The notes beneath the pieces were generated by a model. It worked only from the letters and a program-made list of their open reading frames with translations, made no database searches and was not told the origin of the DNA. From a virus, in the IMG/VR virus record IMGVR_UViG_3300021961_006814, positions 1 through 55,361 of that record: a stretch of 55,361 nt of DNA, one strand, 5' to 3'. Position numbers and translations under genes: made by a program. Each line of letters begins with the position of its first letter. Positions within the stretch are counted from its first letter, which is position 1. Below, one piece after another: positions 29,285 to 38,396 of this stretch.

Positions 29285-30195
29285 TAGACATTGCAGACTT
29301 AGACTGCATTTATCTAAGTTATGACGAGCCACAAAAGGAAGAATTCTGGGTTCAGATACAAAACATTGTACCCTGGGCAAAGCGAGTAGATGGCGTTGAA
29401 GGCAGTGATGCAGCACATAAGGCAGCAGCCGCGGCTAGTGATACAGAACGCTTTGTTCTTATAGATGGTGACAATATACCAGACGAATCCTTCTTTGATA
29501 TTCAATTAGATATTAAGCCTGAGTATAGTGATTGTGTGTTTCGTTGGAAAGCCCGTAATGCAGTAAATGGACTTATGTATGGCAACGGTGGACTAAGTTG
29601 CTGGACAAGAGAGTTTGTCAACAGTATGCAAACTCATGAAGCAACTGATGGGACTGACGAAACTGTTGTAGAGTTTTGCTTTGATGACAAGTATCTGCCC
29701 ATGAACAATGTGTACAGCACTACCTATCCCAACGGTGATGCTAAACATGCATGGAGAGCAGGATTTAGAGAAGGCGTCAAGATGTGTCTTAACAAAGGAC
29801 GCAAGCCTACACTGGAAGAATTCAAGCAACAAGTACACGCTAAGAACTTTGATAAATTGTGCGTCTGGCAGAGTGTTGGTGCTGATGCGGACTACGGATT
29901 TGAAGCAATGTATGGTGCTAGGCAAGGCACCTATATGCTTATGCTCACAGACTGGGACTGGCATGAAGTAAGAGACTTTGCTGCACTAGACCGTTTGTGG
30001 GAACGTGAACAAGAATGGTTGGATAGTAATTTCACAGAGTATGGTGCAAAACTTAGACGCATACTAGAACTTCCTATTGTAGATTATAATCCACAACAAA
30101 GTAAATTCTTCAAACACTATTATAGTCAAACCTATCATGCATATGATCCTATGACTACAGAAATAGAAGTTATTAGGAAGGTGGAGGGATGGTAA
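29269..30195 (+). CDS. Glycosyltransferase-like protein, paralogue of 49878-51122
   Basis: Starts at GTG 29269, the only usable start after the in-frame stop at 29248-29250. The 308-aa protein has a LDCIYLSYDEP strand, an A-K-R-V-D-G-V-E-G segment, and FVLIDGDNIPD with an intact DxD motif. It then has a R-N-A-V-N-G-L-M-Y-G-N-G-G-L block whose counterpart in the minus-strand protein at 49878 reads R-N-P-V-N-G-L-E-Y-G-H-M-G-I. A C-terminal W-R-A-G-F-R-E-G-V-K-M segment also has a counterpart there (W-R-T-A-F-R-E-C-V-K-L). The DGD motif supports a nucleotide-sugar glycosyltransferase; donor and acceptor are unknown. Confidence 0.7.
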   Translation: MAGSLIDIADLDCIYLSYDEPQKEEFWVQIQNIVPWAKRVDGVEGSDAAHKAAAAASDTERFVLIDGDNIPDESFFDIQLDIKPEYSDCVFRWKARNAVNGLMYGNGGLSCWTREFVNSMQTHEATDGTDETVVEFCFDDKYLPMNNVYSTTYPNGDAKHAWRAGFREGVKMCLNKGRKPTLEEFKQQVHAKNFDKLCVWQSVGADADYGFEAMYGARQGTYMLMLTDWDWHEVRDFAALDRLWEREQEWLDSNFTEYGAKLRRILELPIVDYNPQQSKFFKHYYSQTYHAYDPMTTEIEVIRKVEGW

Positions 30196-31136
30196 TTGAC
30201 CTTAGAAAATATTTAGGCGCTAATCATACTAGAGATTTACATTTGTTAGCATTGGAAATAGCGAGTATTCATTACAAAGGTTATCCTATTGTTCTAGAAC
30301 AATACAATGAGGGTTTTGATATTGTAGAGTCTGGCCTAGAAGAAGTAGTTAAAGAGTGTGCAGATAAATTGTCTATACCCTATGATAGAATAACAGTTAG
30401 GTCTACTGACAGACTTGTAAAAAGTAAAATTTTTAAGCATGTATTTAATAAAACTGATATGAATATTTGGCGGAAATCGTCAGATTTTATGCCTACTACT
30501 GTAACTATTCCTGAAAAAAATTATTATGCTCTACTAATAGGAAGGGCTACAAATGAACGTCTTTATGCATTTAGTATTAGTAGTGCACAAAATAGTATTA
30601 GAACCTGTCACTTAGATATTGAATCTATTTCCGAACATCAAAGTGATTTTACACAATTTATTTGTGAACATAATGACAAATGGCAAGCAATTAAACATCT
30701 ATTTCCCTATAGCGATATTGGCGAATATATTAAACCGCCTATTATTTTAGGAAATGTTAAGGACATACAGTTTTGGGAGAATGTTTACCGAAATGTAAGT
30801 ATAGAAGTTGTTTGTGAAACAAGCACTGCGTCAGATACTTTTTTTATGTCGGAAAAAACACTTAGGCCTATTGCTTATGGTAGATTGTTTTTGATAATAG
30901 GTAGTCCTGAATATGAGAAAAATTTAAAAGGATTAGGATTCGATATATTTGAAGACATACTAGACAAATCATATGATAGTGTAAGTGGTTATACTCGAGT
31001 AGATAAAGTTTTTAATAGTTTGCAAAAATATCTATCAAATCCAATAGATTATAGCACAATACTAGACAGGTTGGAAAGTAATCGTAAAAAGTTACGCGAG
31101 ATAAGAGGCGAAGGCATTGGACGAGATAAGAAGTGA
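30189..31136 (+). CDS. Glycosyltransferase-like protein with SEK(T)LRP motif
   Basis: The 315-aa protein ends with a conserved block: F-F-M-S-E-K-T-L-R-P-I-A-Y-G-R then LIIGSPEYEKNLKGLGFDIF and D-K-S-Y-D. This S/T-E-K-x-x-(K/R)-P plus GLGFDxF layout also occurs in the proteins at 39589 and 51902 and recalls the donor-binding TEK region of GT-B enzymes such as exostosin or GT10 families. An N-terminal Y-A-L-L-I-G-R-A-T-N-E-R segment corresponds to L-N-G-R-P or L-N-N-R-P in the paralogues. The gene is AT-rich. The ATG is adjacent to GGAGGG. Sugar specificity cannot be read from sequence. Confidence 0.65.
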   Translation: MVIDLRKYLGANHTRDLHLLALEIASIHYKGYPIVLEQYNEGFDIVESGLEEVVKECADKLSIPYDRITVRSTDRLVKSKIFKHVFNKTDMNIWRKSSDFMPTTVTIPEKNYYALLIGRATNERLYAFSISSAQNSIRTCHLDIESISEHQSDFTQFICEHNDKWQAIKHLFPYSDIGEYIKPPIILGNVKDIQFWENVYRNVSIEVVCETSTASDTFFMSEKTLRPIAYGRLFLIIGSPEYEKNLKGLGFDIFEDILDKSYDSVSGYTRVDKVFNSLQKYLSNPIDYSTILDRLESNRKKLREIRGEGIGRDKK

Positions 31137-32494
31137 GTGATTATCTAGCAGATGCAGAACTAGCAAAAGCACGACTAGCCGGTGTTAGCGGCAGTTTCTG
31201 CTTGGCTAAATGGAAGCAAGTAAGCCTACACCTAACTACTGGGCACACAAACAGTTGCTATCATCCTCCACTACACCGCATACCAACTGAGCCACTTGCA
31301 GATAATCCCAGTGCCCTGCACAATACAGCACATAAAAAACAAAGGCGTGCTGAAATGATTGATGGCATAAAGTGCACTGAATGTAACTATTGCTGGAACA
31401 TAGAACAAAACGGTAGTTTAAGTGACCGCCATTATCGTAGTGGCGAGCCCTGGGCTATGGAAGCATTTGAGGATATAGTAGCAAACCCACAAGCAGATGT
31501 TAACCCCAGTTATGTGGAAGTAAACTTTAATCATGCATGTAATTTGAAGTGTAGTTATTGTAGTCCACAGTTCAGCAGTACCTGGGAACAAGAAGCCAAA
31601 GAACACGGCGCTTATCCTACCCGCACACCACATAATGATCCAGCACACTTTACAGGCGAGCGTAAGCCTATACCTAATAGAGAAAACAATCCATATAGGG
31701 AAGCCTTCTGGCGGTGGTGGCCAGACTTGTATAAAGACCTAAAACACTTTCGTATGACAGGTGGTGAGCCTACAATGGATCCCAATACCTATAGAGTGTT
31801 TGATTATGTGCTTGAAAATCCAAAGTCAGACTTACACCTAAATGTTACAAGCAACTTTAGTGTTGACGATCGTGTATTTGAAAAGTATTTGGACTATGTA
31901 AAACGCCTAACACAGGCACCAGGTACCGTAGAACATTTTATGCAGTTTGTTAGTTTAGATACCTGGGGTCCACAAGCAGAATACATACGTCACGGACTGG
32001 ACTTTGACCTTGCCATAAATAGGGTTGAGCGTTTTGTTCGGGAGGTTCCAGAGCGTTCAAGTCTTACATTTATTATAACAATGAACAATTTAAGTATTAA
32101 TGGATTAGAGCAATTACTTGAATACATATTATATTTGCGTAAAACATATACAAAGACTTATCAGCGTATTTGGTTTGATACTCCACTATTGTATACACCA
32201 GACTGGCAAAACATACAGATACTTCCTAAAGCATATGAGCAATGCTTGTGGGATTGTATAAACTTTATGAACAACAACCTGGACGAAATGCACGGCTTTA
32301 AAGATTACGAAGTTTTAAAGATGCGTCGTGATCTTCAGTTTATGCAAAAAGGCACAAACAATATAGAGCACAAAAGAGCGGACTTTTATAGGTTTTTTAG
32401 TGAACACGACCGTAGACGCGGAACTAACTTTGAAAAAACATTTCCTGAAATGATAGAATTTTGGAACGAGTGTAGATACCTTGCGAACAAATAG
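31133..32494 (+). CDS. Radical SAM protein with N-terminal Cys cluster (twitch-like), A
   Basis: The radical SAM motif is CNLKCSYC (C136, C140, C143), followed by MTGGEP near residue 218, the usual SAM-contacting GGE. An N-terminal Cys group (C23, C42, C81, C84, C87) fits an auxiliary Fe-S twitch/SPASM-like domain placed before the core, as in the N-terminal-twitch radical SAM family. The 453-aa protein starts at GTG 31133, overlapping the preceding stop (GTGA). It is paralogous to 34602: both share N-terminal AKW, C-Y/H-H-P, C-x-Y-C-W and a C-terminal H/Y-D-R/K-R-R...F-P-E. The reaction is unknown; auxiliary clusters suggest peptide or sugar oxidation or epimerisation. Confidence 0.88.
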   Translation: MSDYLADAELAKARLAGVSGSFCLAKWKQVSLHLTTGHTNSCYHPPLHRIPTEPLADNPSALHNTAHKKQRRAEMIDGIKCTECNYCWNIEQNGSLSDRHYRSGEPWAMEAFEDIVANPQADVNPSYVEVNFNHACNLKCSYCSPQFSSTWEQEAKEHGAYPTRTPHNDPAHFTGERKPIPNRENNPYREAFWRWWPDLYKDLKHFRMTGGEPTMDPNTYRVFDYVLENPKSDLHLNVTSNFSVDDRVFEKYLDYVKRLTQAPGTVEHFMQFVSLDTWGPQAEYIRHGLDFDLAINRVERFVREVPERSSLTFIITMNNLSINGLEQLLEYILYLRKTYTKTYQRIWFDTPLLYTPDWQNIQILPKAYEQCLWDCINFMNNNLDEMHGFKDYEVLKMRRDLQFMQKGTNNIEHKRADFYRFFSEHDRRRGTNFEKTFPEMIEFWNECRYLANK

Positions 32495-32666
32495 AGAATA
32501 CAATAGAATATTTTGGATAACAAAGGGTCAATTAATACCAGATACTTGGCCAGACATGACTGTGCTAGACATGTATAATGACTATTTTAGAAGAATGTGG
32601 TATAATACAGAGTGCTATCAATGGGAAGCAGGATTCGAAGAGGCATATAAAGAAAAGTATGGATAA
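32481..32666 (+). CDS. Small aromatic-rich protein between two radical SAM genes
   Basis: A 61-aa frame starts at TTG 32481 within the end of radical SAM gene A and stops just before radical SAM gene B. It is rich in Tyr, Trp and Phe (NREYNRIFWITKG, DMYNDYFRRMWYN, YQWEAGFEEAYKEKYG) and has one Cys. The start codon is weak and no clear ribosome binding site is visible, so it could be coupled to A or could start later. It has no recognised family. It might be a partner or a peptide substrate of one of the radical SAM enzymes; that is speculation. Confidence 0.45.
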   Translation: MRTNREYNRIFWITKGQLIPDTWPDMTVLDMYNDYFRRMWYNTECYQWEAGFEEAYKEKYG

Positions 32667-32667
32667 T

Positions 32668-34131
32668 ATGGATATTTTACTTATTAATATTCCTATAAGT
32701 GGTTTGCAATATCCTCCAGCTGGTACGAGTCAGCTTATGGGTAGTGTTATTGATGCTGGGTTTAGTTGTAAAATATTAGACCTAAATTTAGACCTATATA
32801 ATAAAGCAGGCGACGATTATCTTAAACTTTTTGATTATTTTAGCGAAGCTATGCATAATGAACCCGAGATAGAAGCTAAAGTAGATAAGATTCTGGATTT
32901 ATGGGTAGAAGATGTTATAGCAATAAATCCTAAGTTTGTTGGTATCAGTGTTTTTACTATGATGTGTCAGTTAGCTACTAGACTGTTTACGAAAAAATTG
33001 AAACAAAAATACCATGGTAAAATAGTTATAGGTGGGGCCGGTATTAGTACAAATGGCATAGCCAGCATATACAATGACTTTGGTGCTGAAATGCTTAATT
33101 TAAAACAAATAGATTATTTTATAAGAGGCGATGGTGAATTAGCACTTGTAGAATTATTATCTGGAAACGAGAAATATCCAGGTATCAATAATGACAATTT
33201 TAAACAACTAAGTTTAGATACTATACCATTTCCAGTGTATGATGATCTAATAGATTTAAATTATCAGTATGATAATAACCAAAAGTTACTTCCTATTAAC
33301 GGAAGTCGTGGATGTGTTCGGGCATGTTCTTTTTGTGATATACATGAACATTGGAAAAAATTTACATTTCGTAGCGGGCATGTATTAGCACAAGAAATGA
33401 TTGCAAACTATGAAAAGCACGGGGTAACTCAATTTACCTTTACTGATAGCTTAATTAATGGAAGTATGAAAGCATTTAGGGATTTACTGATTACACTTAT
33501 TGAATATTATAAAAAAAATAATTTACCAGACGCTTACTTTAGATTTAATGGACAATTCATAGTTAGAAACTTAAAACAACAAATACCAGAAGATTATCAA
33601 TTAATGGCACAGGCTGGGTGTTCTCATGTCATGATAGGAGTCGAGACTGGAAGTGACCGTGTTAGAGAACATATGCGTAAAAAGTTTACTACGGCAGAAC
33701 TAGCGGCTGTAATTGATCAACTAGACAAGAATCAGTTAAATTGCTTTTTTAGTATGATTTGCGGATATCCTACAGAGCGTATAGAGGATCATCAACAAAC
33801 ATTAGATATGTTTACTAATTTTAGAAAGTATGCTTTAAACGGTACAATTACTGGTCTAAACCTGGGTGCTACGCTAAGTGTAGACGAGGGTACTCCCTTA
33901 TATAATGAAATGACTGAATTAGGTTTAATGCATTTGGGTCTACCCGGAGATCGCGTTGGTATAAACTGGCTTATGCCAGACAATCCCGAGTTAACTTTAA
34001 AAGAACGTATACGCAGACGTATTGAGTTACAAGAGCATGTAGTAGAATTAGGTTACCATGTTTGGAATGCGGACAGTCATTTAAAAAGGTTAAAGGTAAG
34101 TTACGAGAAAATTGCTAATGGAACGTACTAA
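32668..34131 (+). CDS. B12-binding-type radical SAM protein
   Basis: MDILLINIPISGLQYPPAGT opens a cobalamin-binding-like Rossmann domain with a G-I-S-V-F-T strand and KIVIGGAGIS near residue 118. The radical SAM core follows with GSRGCVRACSFCDIH (C216, C220, C223 from this start). Later blocks (FTDSLINGSM, VMIGVETGSDRVREHMRK, GYPTE) match B12-radical SAM proteins, which often methylate or rearrange unreactive carbons. About 487 aa. ATGs at 32659 and 32668 are both possible; the second is preferred because AAAGAAAAG lies about ten bases before it. No D-x-H-x-x-G base-off motif is evident. Substrate unknown. Confidence 0.85.
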   Translation: MDILLINIPISGLQYPPAGTSQLMGSVIDAGFSCKILDLNLDLYNKAGDDYLKLFDYFSEAMHNEPEIEAKVDKILDLWVEDVIAINPKFVGISVFTMMCQLATRLFTKKLKQKYHGKIVIGGAGISTNGIASIYNDFGAEMLNLKQIDYFIRGDGELALVELLSGNEKYPGINNDNFKQLSLDTIPFPVYDDLIDLNYQYDNNQKLLPINGSRGCVRACSFCDIHEHWKKFTFRSGHVLAQEMIANYEKHGVTQFTFTDSLINGSMKAFRDLLITLIEYYKKNNLPDAYFRFNGQFIVRNLKQQIPEDYQLMAQAGCSHVMIGVETGSDRVREHMRKKFTTAELAAVIDQLDKNQLNCFFSMICGYPTERIEDHQQTLDMFTNFRKYALNGTITGLNLGATLSVDEGTPLYNEMTELGLMHLGLPGDRVGINWLMPDNPELTLKERIRRRIELQEHVVELGYHVWNADSHLKRLKVSYEKIANGTY

Positions 34132-34609
34132 TTTTAGATTTGATTTTACTGTGTCGGGAATACCCTTGATAAAAGTACTTGTGGATGGAAAAATTTATGC
34201 TAACCATAAACTTTACAAACCCGGATCGATATCTATTGATTGTGATTTATCAGATGGCCGTCACGTTATAGAAATAGTGCATTATGGAAAAAATTATAAC
34301 ACAGACTCTGATACCTATTTTGAACTTCAAAAACTTTATATAAATGAGGTGGATATTAAAAACGAAATATACAACTGTATACAATATCCAGACTTACCGC
34401 CCTGGGAGGAATGGCATAATAATAATGACGTCATTAAATGGAAAAACAACTTATACCTTGGTCATAATGGCAAATTAGTGTATAATGAATTTACTACTCC
34501 TAGTGTACCATGGTACCATCAAAAATTTAGTAAAGTACATCAACCAGTAGGTATGACAAGTAGCAAAGATATTCTAGAAGAAATAAAAAAAGGGTTTTTT
34601 AATGAATAA
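34118..34609 (+). CDS. Hypothetical beta-rich protein
   Basis: This protein of about 163 aa has alternating strands at its N-terminus (FRFDFTVSGIPLIKVLVDGK, HVIEIVHYGK) that look like a small beta sandwich of a carbohydrate-binding type, then an aromatic C-terminal half with P-P-W-E-E-W and VPWYHQKF. The ATG at 34118 is chosen over TTG 34112. It overlaps the end of the B12 radical SAM gene and the start of the next radical SAM gene, so it is part of the same translational chain. Binding of a glycan is conjecture. Confidence 0.55.
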   Translation: MERTNFRFDFTVSGIPLIKVLVDGKIYANHKLYKPGSISIDCDLSDGRHVIEIVHYGKNYNTDSDTYFELQKLYINEVDIKNEIYNCIQYPDLPPWEEWHNNNDVIKWKNNLYLGHNGKLVYNEFTTPSVPWYHQKFSKVHQPVGMTSSKDILEEIKKGFFNE

Positions 34610-35954
34610 CAAAAAAACAGACCAGGGCTGGGACGATTTAACTTATAAACAACAAGTACTTGACAAATTGTCTCCTACGTTTTGCGGTGCTAAATGGTAC
34701 AACGCTACTATTTGGTTAGGTTCTGGCATGACTACTAGTTGCCATCATCCACTGCCACACAAAATAGATCCTGTTGCTGTAGAAGCAAATCCTAAATTGT
34801 TACATAATACCCCTGAGAAAAAAGAACAACGTAGACAAATGCAATGTGGAGAACGCCCTGCTGGTTGTGAATATTGCTGGAAAATCGAGGATATGGGCCC
34901 TAATTTTGTTAGTGATCGTATATATAAGAGTAACATATACACACAGGATGAATTACATGCCGCCAGAAATAGCCCGTATGATGGTGACGTCGACCTCAGG
35001 ACTCTCGAAATTGCATTTGATCGTACTTGCAATTTTGCTTGCAGTTATTGCAACCCCGGTTTTAGTAGTACTTGGGTCAGAGACCTAAAACAACATGGCA
35101 GTTATCAAAGCCTTATTAGTGATGGCAGGAATCACTATACTCACCTTCACAATAGTAGCCAAGTATATGGGCTGGCAGATCGCAATCCTTATGTAGAAGC
35201 CTTCTTTAAATGGTGGGAATCAGACTTGCATAGAACTCTTAGAGAGTTACGCATTACTGGTGGTGAACCAACAATGAGTCCAGACTTATGGAGGCTTATA
35301 GATTGGTTTAAAGATAACGTAGATAAAAGTCAAACTAAACTTGCTATTAATAGTAATTTGGGAGGCAAGCCTGAATTTATAAACAAACTAGTTGAGGCGC
35401 GAGAATACTTGCCTAGTTTAGATATCTACACTAGTTGTGAAAGTGTTGGAGCCAGAGCAGAGTATATACGTGATGGTTTAAACTATGACTATTGGTGGAA
35501 TAATATTGTCAAATTAAGTAAAGCTGGTATGAATACACATTGTATGATGACTATAAATGCTTTATGTTTAGAAACACTTCCTCAGTTAATTAACAATATA
35601 TTAGACATGAGAACGGAACTTGGCAGTCATTTTGGCGTAATTAGTTTAAATATATTACGTTTCCCAAGTTTTCAATCGCCACTTGTCCTTCCGCCTATAC
35701 TTCGCAATCGTTATGCAGACGCATTAGAGTTTTTGTTCAATACTAGAGGTTTAGACATGCATAAGTTCGAACGTGGGCAACTAGAAAGACTAATTACATA
35801 CCTGCGTACAGAGAAAACTCCACATAGTAACTCTTTTGACATGCCAAAACTATATAATGACTTTAAGAATTTTTACTCTCAATATGACAAACGTAGGAAC
35901 AAAAACTTTACAGAAACTTTTCCAGAGTTTGTAAAATGGTATAACACACTATGA
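34602..35954 (+). CDS. Radical SAM protein with N-terminal Cys cluster (twitch-like), C
   Basis: CNFACSYC (C143, C147, C150) is the radical SAM cluster motif and RITGGEP near residue 225 the GGE block. N-terminal cysteines C28, C47, C82, C89 and C92 correspond to those of the 31133 protein, with the same AKW, H-H-P and C-x-Y-C-W contexts, so the two are paralogues by duplication. 450 aa is about the same length as its paralogue. The C-terminal YSQYDKRRNKNFTETFPEF repeats the end of the paralogue. AGGG lies about eight bases before the ATG, and the gene overlaps both neighbours. Confidence 0.88.
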   Translation: MNNKKTDQGWDDLTYKQQVLDKLSPTFCGAKWYNATIWLGSGMTTSCHHPLPHKIDPVAVEANPKLLHNTPEKKEQRRQMQCGERPAGCEYCWKIEDMGPNFVSDRIYKSNIYTQDELHAARNSPYDGDVDLRTLEIAFDRTCNFACSYCNPGFSSTWVRDLKQHGSYQSLISDGRNHYTHLHNSSQVYGLADRNPYVEAFFKWWESDLHRTLRELRITGGEPTMSPDLWRLIDWFKDNVDKSQTKLAINSNLGGKPEFINKLVEAREYLPSLDIYTSCESVGARAEYIRDGLNYDYWWNNIVKLSKAGMNTHCMMTINALCLETLPQLINNILDMRTELGSHFGVISLNILRFPSFQSPLVLPPILRNRYADALEFLFNTRGLDMHKFERGQLERLITYLRTEKTPHSNSFDMPKLYNDFKNFYSQYDKRRNKNFTETFPEFVKWYNTL

Positions 35955-37249
35955 CAGACAAACAAAAGAAATATTATGAAAATTATGATTACAACAGTAG
36001 ACGACCTGTTTTTGTAGAGTTAGAAGATCTCAGAGAAGACCAGCAAAAGCGACTTATGGAAAGCAAATACTTTTGCATGATTCCCTGGACGCATATACAT
36101 GGGTTCCCTACGGGAGAAGCATATCCTTGCTGTTTAGGAGAAATGAACTATCCAATTGGCAACATGCGTACAAACACACTAGAGGATATCTGGCACGGTG
36201 ATGAATACAAACTGATGCGAGATAATATGCTTAATGAACGGCCCTGTAAAGAATGTACACGCTGCTATGAACAAGAAGAGCAGGGCTTTTTCAGTATGCG
36301 TAATAGCAGTAACAAGCACTTTGGACATCACATAGGCAAGGTAGATCAGGGAATAGATCCCGACTTCAAAATAGTCTACTGGGATATACGTTTTAGTAAT
36401 CAGTGTAATTTAAAGTGTCGCAGTTGTGGACCTATGTTTAGTAGTTTATGGTATGACGATCATGTTAAAATGTATGGAACAAAACCTCCCCATCAGAGAA
36501 TAGAATGGGCTGGCAGAAATAAAACAGATATATGGGAACAGATGATCCCGCATATAGATCACATAGAGCAGATATATTTTGCTGGTGGCGAACCTCTTAT
36601 TATGCAAGAGCATTATAATATTTTAAAGGAACTTGTTGCAAGAGAACGCTTTGATGTTAAACTTATCTATAACACAAACTTTAATGAAACAATGTACAAA
36701 GATCTAGATGTACTAGACTATTGGAAATTGTTTGACAGTGTAAGCATTGGTGCAAGTTTAGACGCAAGTGGCGCAAGAGCAGAACTTATGCGTAAAGGAA
36801 GTAACTGGGATAAAATAACTGAAAATAGATACCGCATGCTAGAGACCTGCCCCAACGTGGATTTTTATATTAGTCCTACTGTTAGTTTAATGAATGTTTT
36901 TCATGTAACAGACTTTCACAGAGATTGGATAGAACGTGGACTATTAAAGCCGCAGGATTTAAATGTTAACATACTACAGAGCCCCGAATGGTATCGTATA
37001 GACTGCTTGCCCCCAGACATGAAACAGGAAGTTACTGCTAAATTACAGGAACACATTAATTGGTTATCTCCTCAGGATCATTTACAGCGGGCTACTAATG
37101 GATTTAAAAGTACAATACAGTTCATGAACGCACAAGACAACACAAAACATTTAAGTAAATTTAATCAAGTCACAGAAAAATTAGATAATGTAAGAACAGA
37201 AAGTTTTTACGAAGTTTTTCCTGAATTAGTGAGATTGCAAAATGCATAA
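35951..37249 (+). CDS. Radical SAM protein with N-terminal Cys cluster (twitch-like), D
   Basis: This 432-aa protein has FCMIPWTHIHGFPTG then PCCLGE (C42, C60, C61) and C-K-E-C-T-R-C-Y-E (C99, C102, C105), which together form a SPASM/twitch-type auxiliary cluster region ahead of the core. The core motif is CNLKCRSC (C152, C156, C159), with FAGGEPL near residue 217. The P-C-C-L and ED-(I)-W-H-G pattern is typical of SPASM proteins but here lies N-terminal. It is more similar to the 37242 and 41373 proteins than to the 31133/34602 pair. ATGA overlap with the preceding stop. Confidence 0.88.
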   Translation: MTDKQKKYYENYDYNSRRPVFVELEDLREDQQKRLMESKYFCMIPWTHIHGFPTGEAYPCCLGEMNYPIGNMRTNTLEDIWHGDEYKLMRDNMLNERPCKECTRCYEQEEQGFFSMRNSSNKHFGHHIGKVDQGIDPDFKIVYWDIRFSNQCNLKCRSCGPMFSSLWYDDHVKMYGTKPPHQRIEWAGRNKTDIWEQMIPHIDHIEQIYFAGGEPLIMQEHYNILKELVARERFDVKLIYNTNFNETMYKDLDVLDYWKLFDSVSIGASLDASGARAELMRKGSNWDKITENRYRMLETCPNVDFYISPTVSLMNVFHVTDFHRDWIERGLLKPQDLNVNILQSPEWYRIDCLPPDMKQEVTAKLQEHINWLSPQDHLQRATNGFKSTIQFMNAQDNTKHLSKFNQVTEKLDNVRTESFYEVFPELVRLQNA

Positions 37250-38396
37250 ATGCATACTACCCTGGATAAGTTTAGAGACAACACCGCTTGGTGGTGTTAG
37301 GCCATGTTGTTTATACAAAGATGAAATACCTGAGGTAAATCTACGCACCCATACACTTGAAGAAGTGTTTACTGGCGAATACATGAATAACCTGAGAGAA
37401 GTGTTTGAGCGTGGCGATAAACCCAATGCATGTGAACGCTGCTGGATGGAAGAAGATTCAGGCAAAAAAAGCAAACGAGAGTATATGTTGGAAAAATTCA
37501 AGCATATACCCTACGAGACTAATCTAATATTTTTAGATTTAAAACTTGGCAATATATGCAACCTAAAGTGTCGTATTTGCGGCAGTTGGAGTAGCAGCAA
37601 GTGGGCACAGGAACAAATAGAACATTATGGCGATAAGCATGTAGCAAAGCAATGGCTTAAAGACGGGCAGTGGCCTAGAAAGAGTCCCGGCTTCTGGGAC
37701 AATTTGGATAGTCTATTGCCCAACATAAAGTACTTTGAATTTACGGGTGGCGAGCCGTTCCTTATCAAGCAGCATTTTGATTTATTACAGCGAGCAGTTG
37801 ATCTGGGTTATGCTAAAGACATAGACATACACTACAATACCAATGGTACCCAGTTCCCTAAACAGCACGAGGTATGGAAACATTTCAAACATGTACAGAT
37901 TGCATTTAGTATTGATAATACTGAAAAACGATTTGAATATGAAAGAGATGGTGCTAAATGGAGTACAGTTAATAATAATATCAAACGATTTTTAAAGATG
38001 CGTGATGAAGGTTATCCATTTAGTTTTCAGTTGTGTATTACGTGGAATTTACAAAACACTTACTACATGCAGGACATATTAACCTGGGCTAAAACCTCTG
38101 GTATAGATGACGTACATTTTAACCTTATGCATGATCCCGAAGAATATAGTTTAAAAAACTTGCCGGAAAAAGCATATATAAAACACTTACAACGACTGGA
38201 CAAAGCAATAGTAATGCACGGCAAATTTGCAAATCAAATTCGGAGTATTAAGAACTTTATGCTGTTAGATCCACAAGTTACTACTGATCGAATCATTGAA
38301 AAGATAAGAGTAACTGACGAACACAGGGAGGTAAGTTTTGCAGATACTCATCCTGAAGTAGCGGAATTAATTGGTTATGGAAGCACTAATAGGTAA
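37242..38396 (+). CDS. Radical SAM protein with N-terminal Cys cluster (twitch-like), E
   Basis: The 384-aa protein begins directly with MHKCILPWISLETTPLGG, then PCCLYKD and ACERCWMEE (C4, C22, C23, C64, C67), so the auxiliary region starts at residue 1. The core motif is CNLKCRIC (C106, C110, C113), followed by EFTGGEPFLIKQHF. It is shorter than the 35951 protein at the N-terminus but alignable throughout. The start overlaps the previous stop by eight bases. Fe-S enzyme, probably cytoplasmic; substrate unknown. Confidence 0.88.
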   Translation: MHKCILPWISLETTPLGGVRPCCLYKDEIPEVNLRTHTLEEVFTGEYMNNLREVFERGDKPNACERCWMEEDSGKKSKREYMLEKFKHIPYETNLIFLDLKLGNICNLKCRICGSWSSSKWAQEQIEHYGDKHVAKQWLKDGQWPRKSPGFWDNLDSLLPNIKYFEFTGGEPFLIKQHFDLLQRAVDLGYAKDIDIHYNTNGTQFPKQHEVWKHFKHVQIAFSIDNTEKRFEYERDGAKWSTVNNNIKRFLKMRDEGYPFSFQLCITWNLQNTYYMQDILTWAKTSGIDDVHFNLMHDPEEYSLKNLPEKAYIKHLQRLDKAIVMHGKFANQIRSIKNFMLLDPQVTTDRIIEKIRVTDEHREVSFADTHPEVAELIGYGSTNR

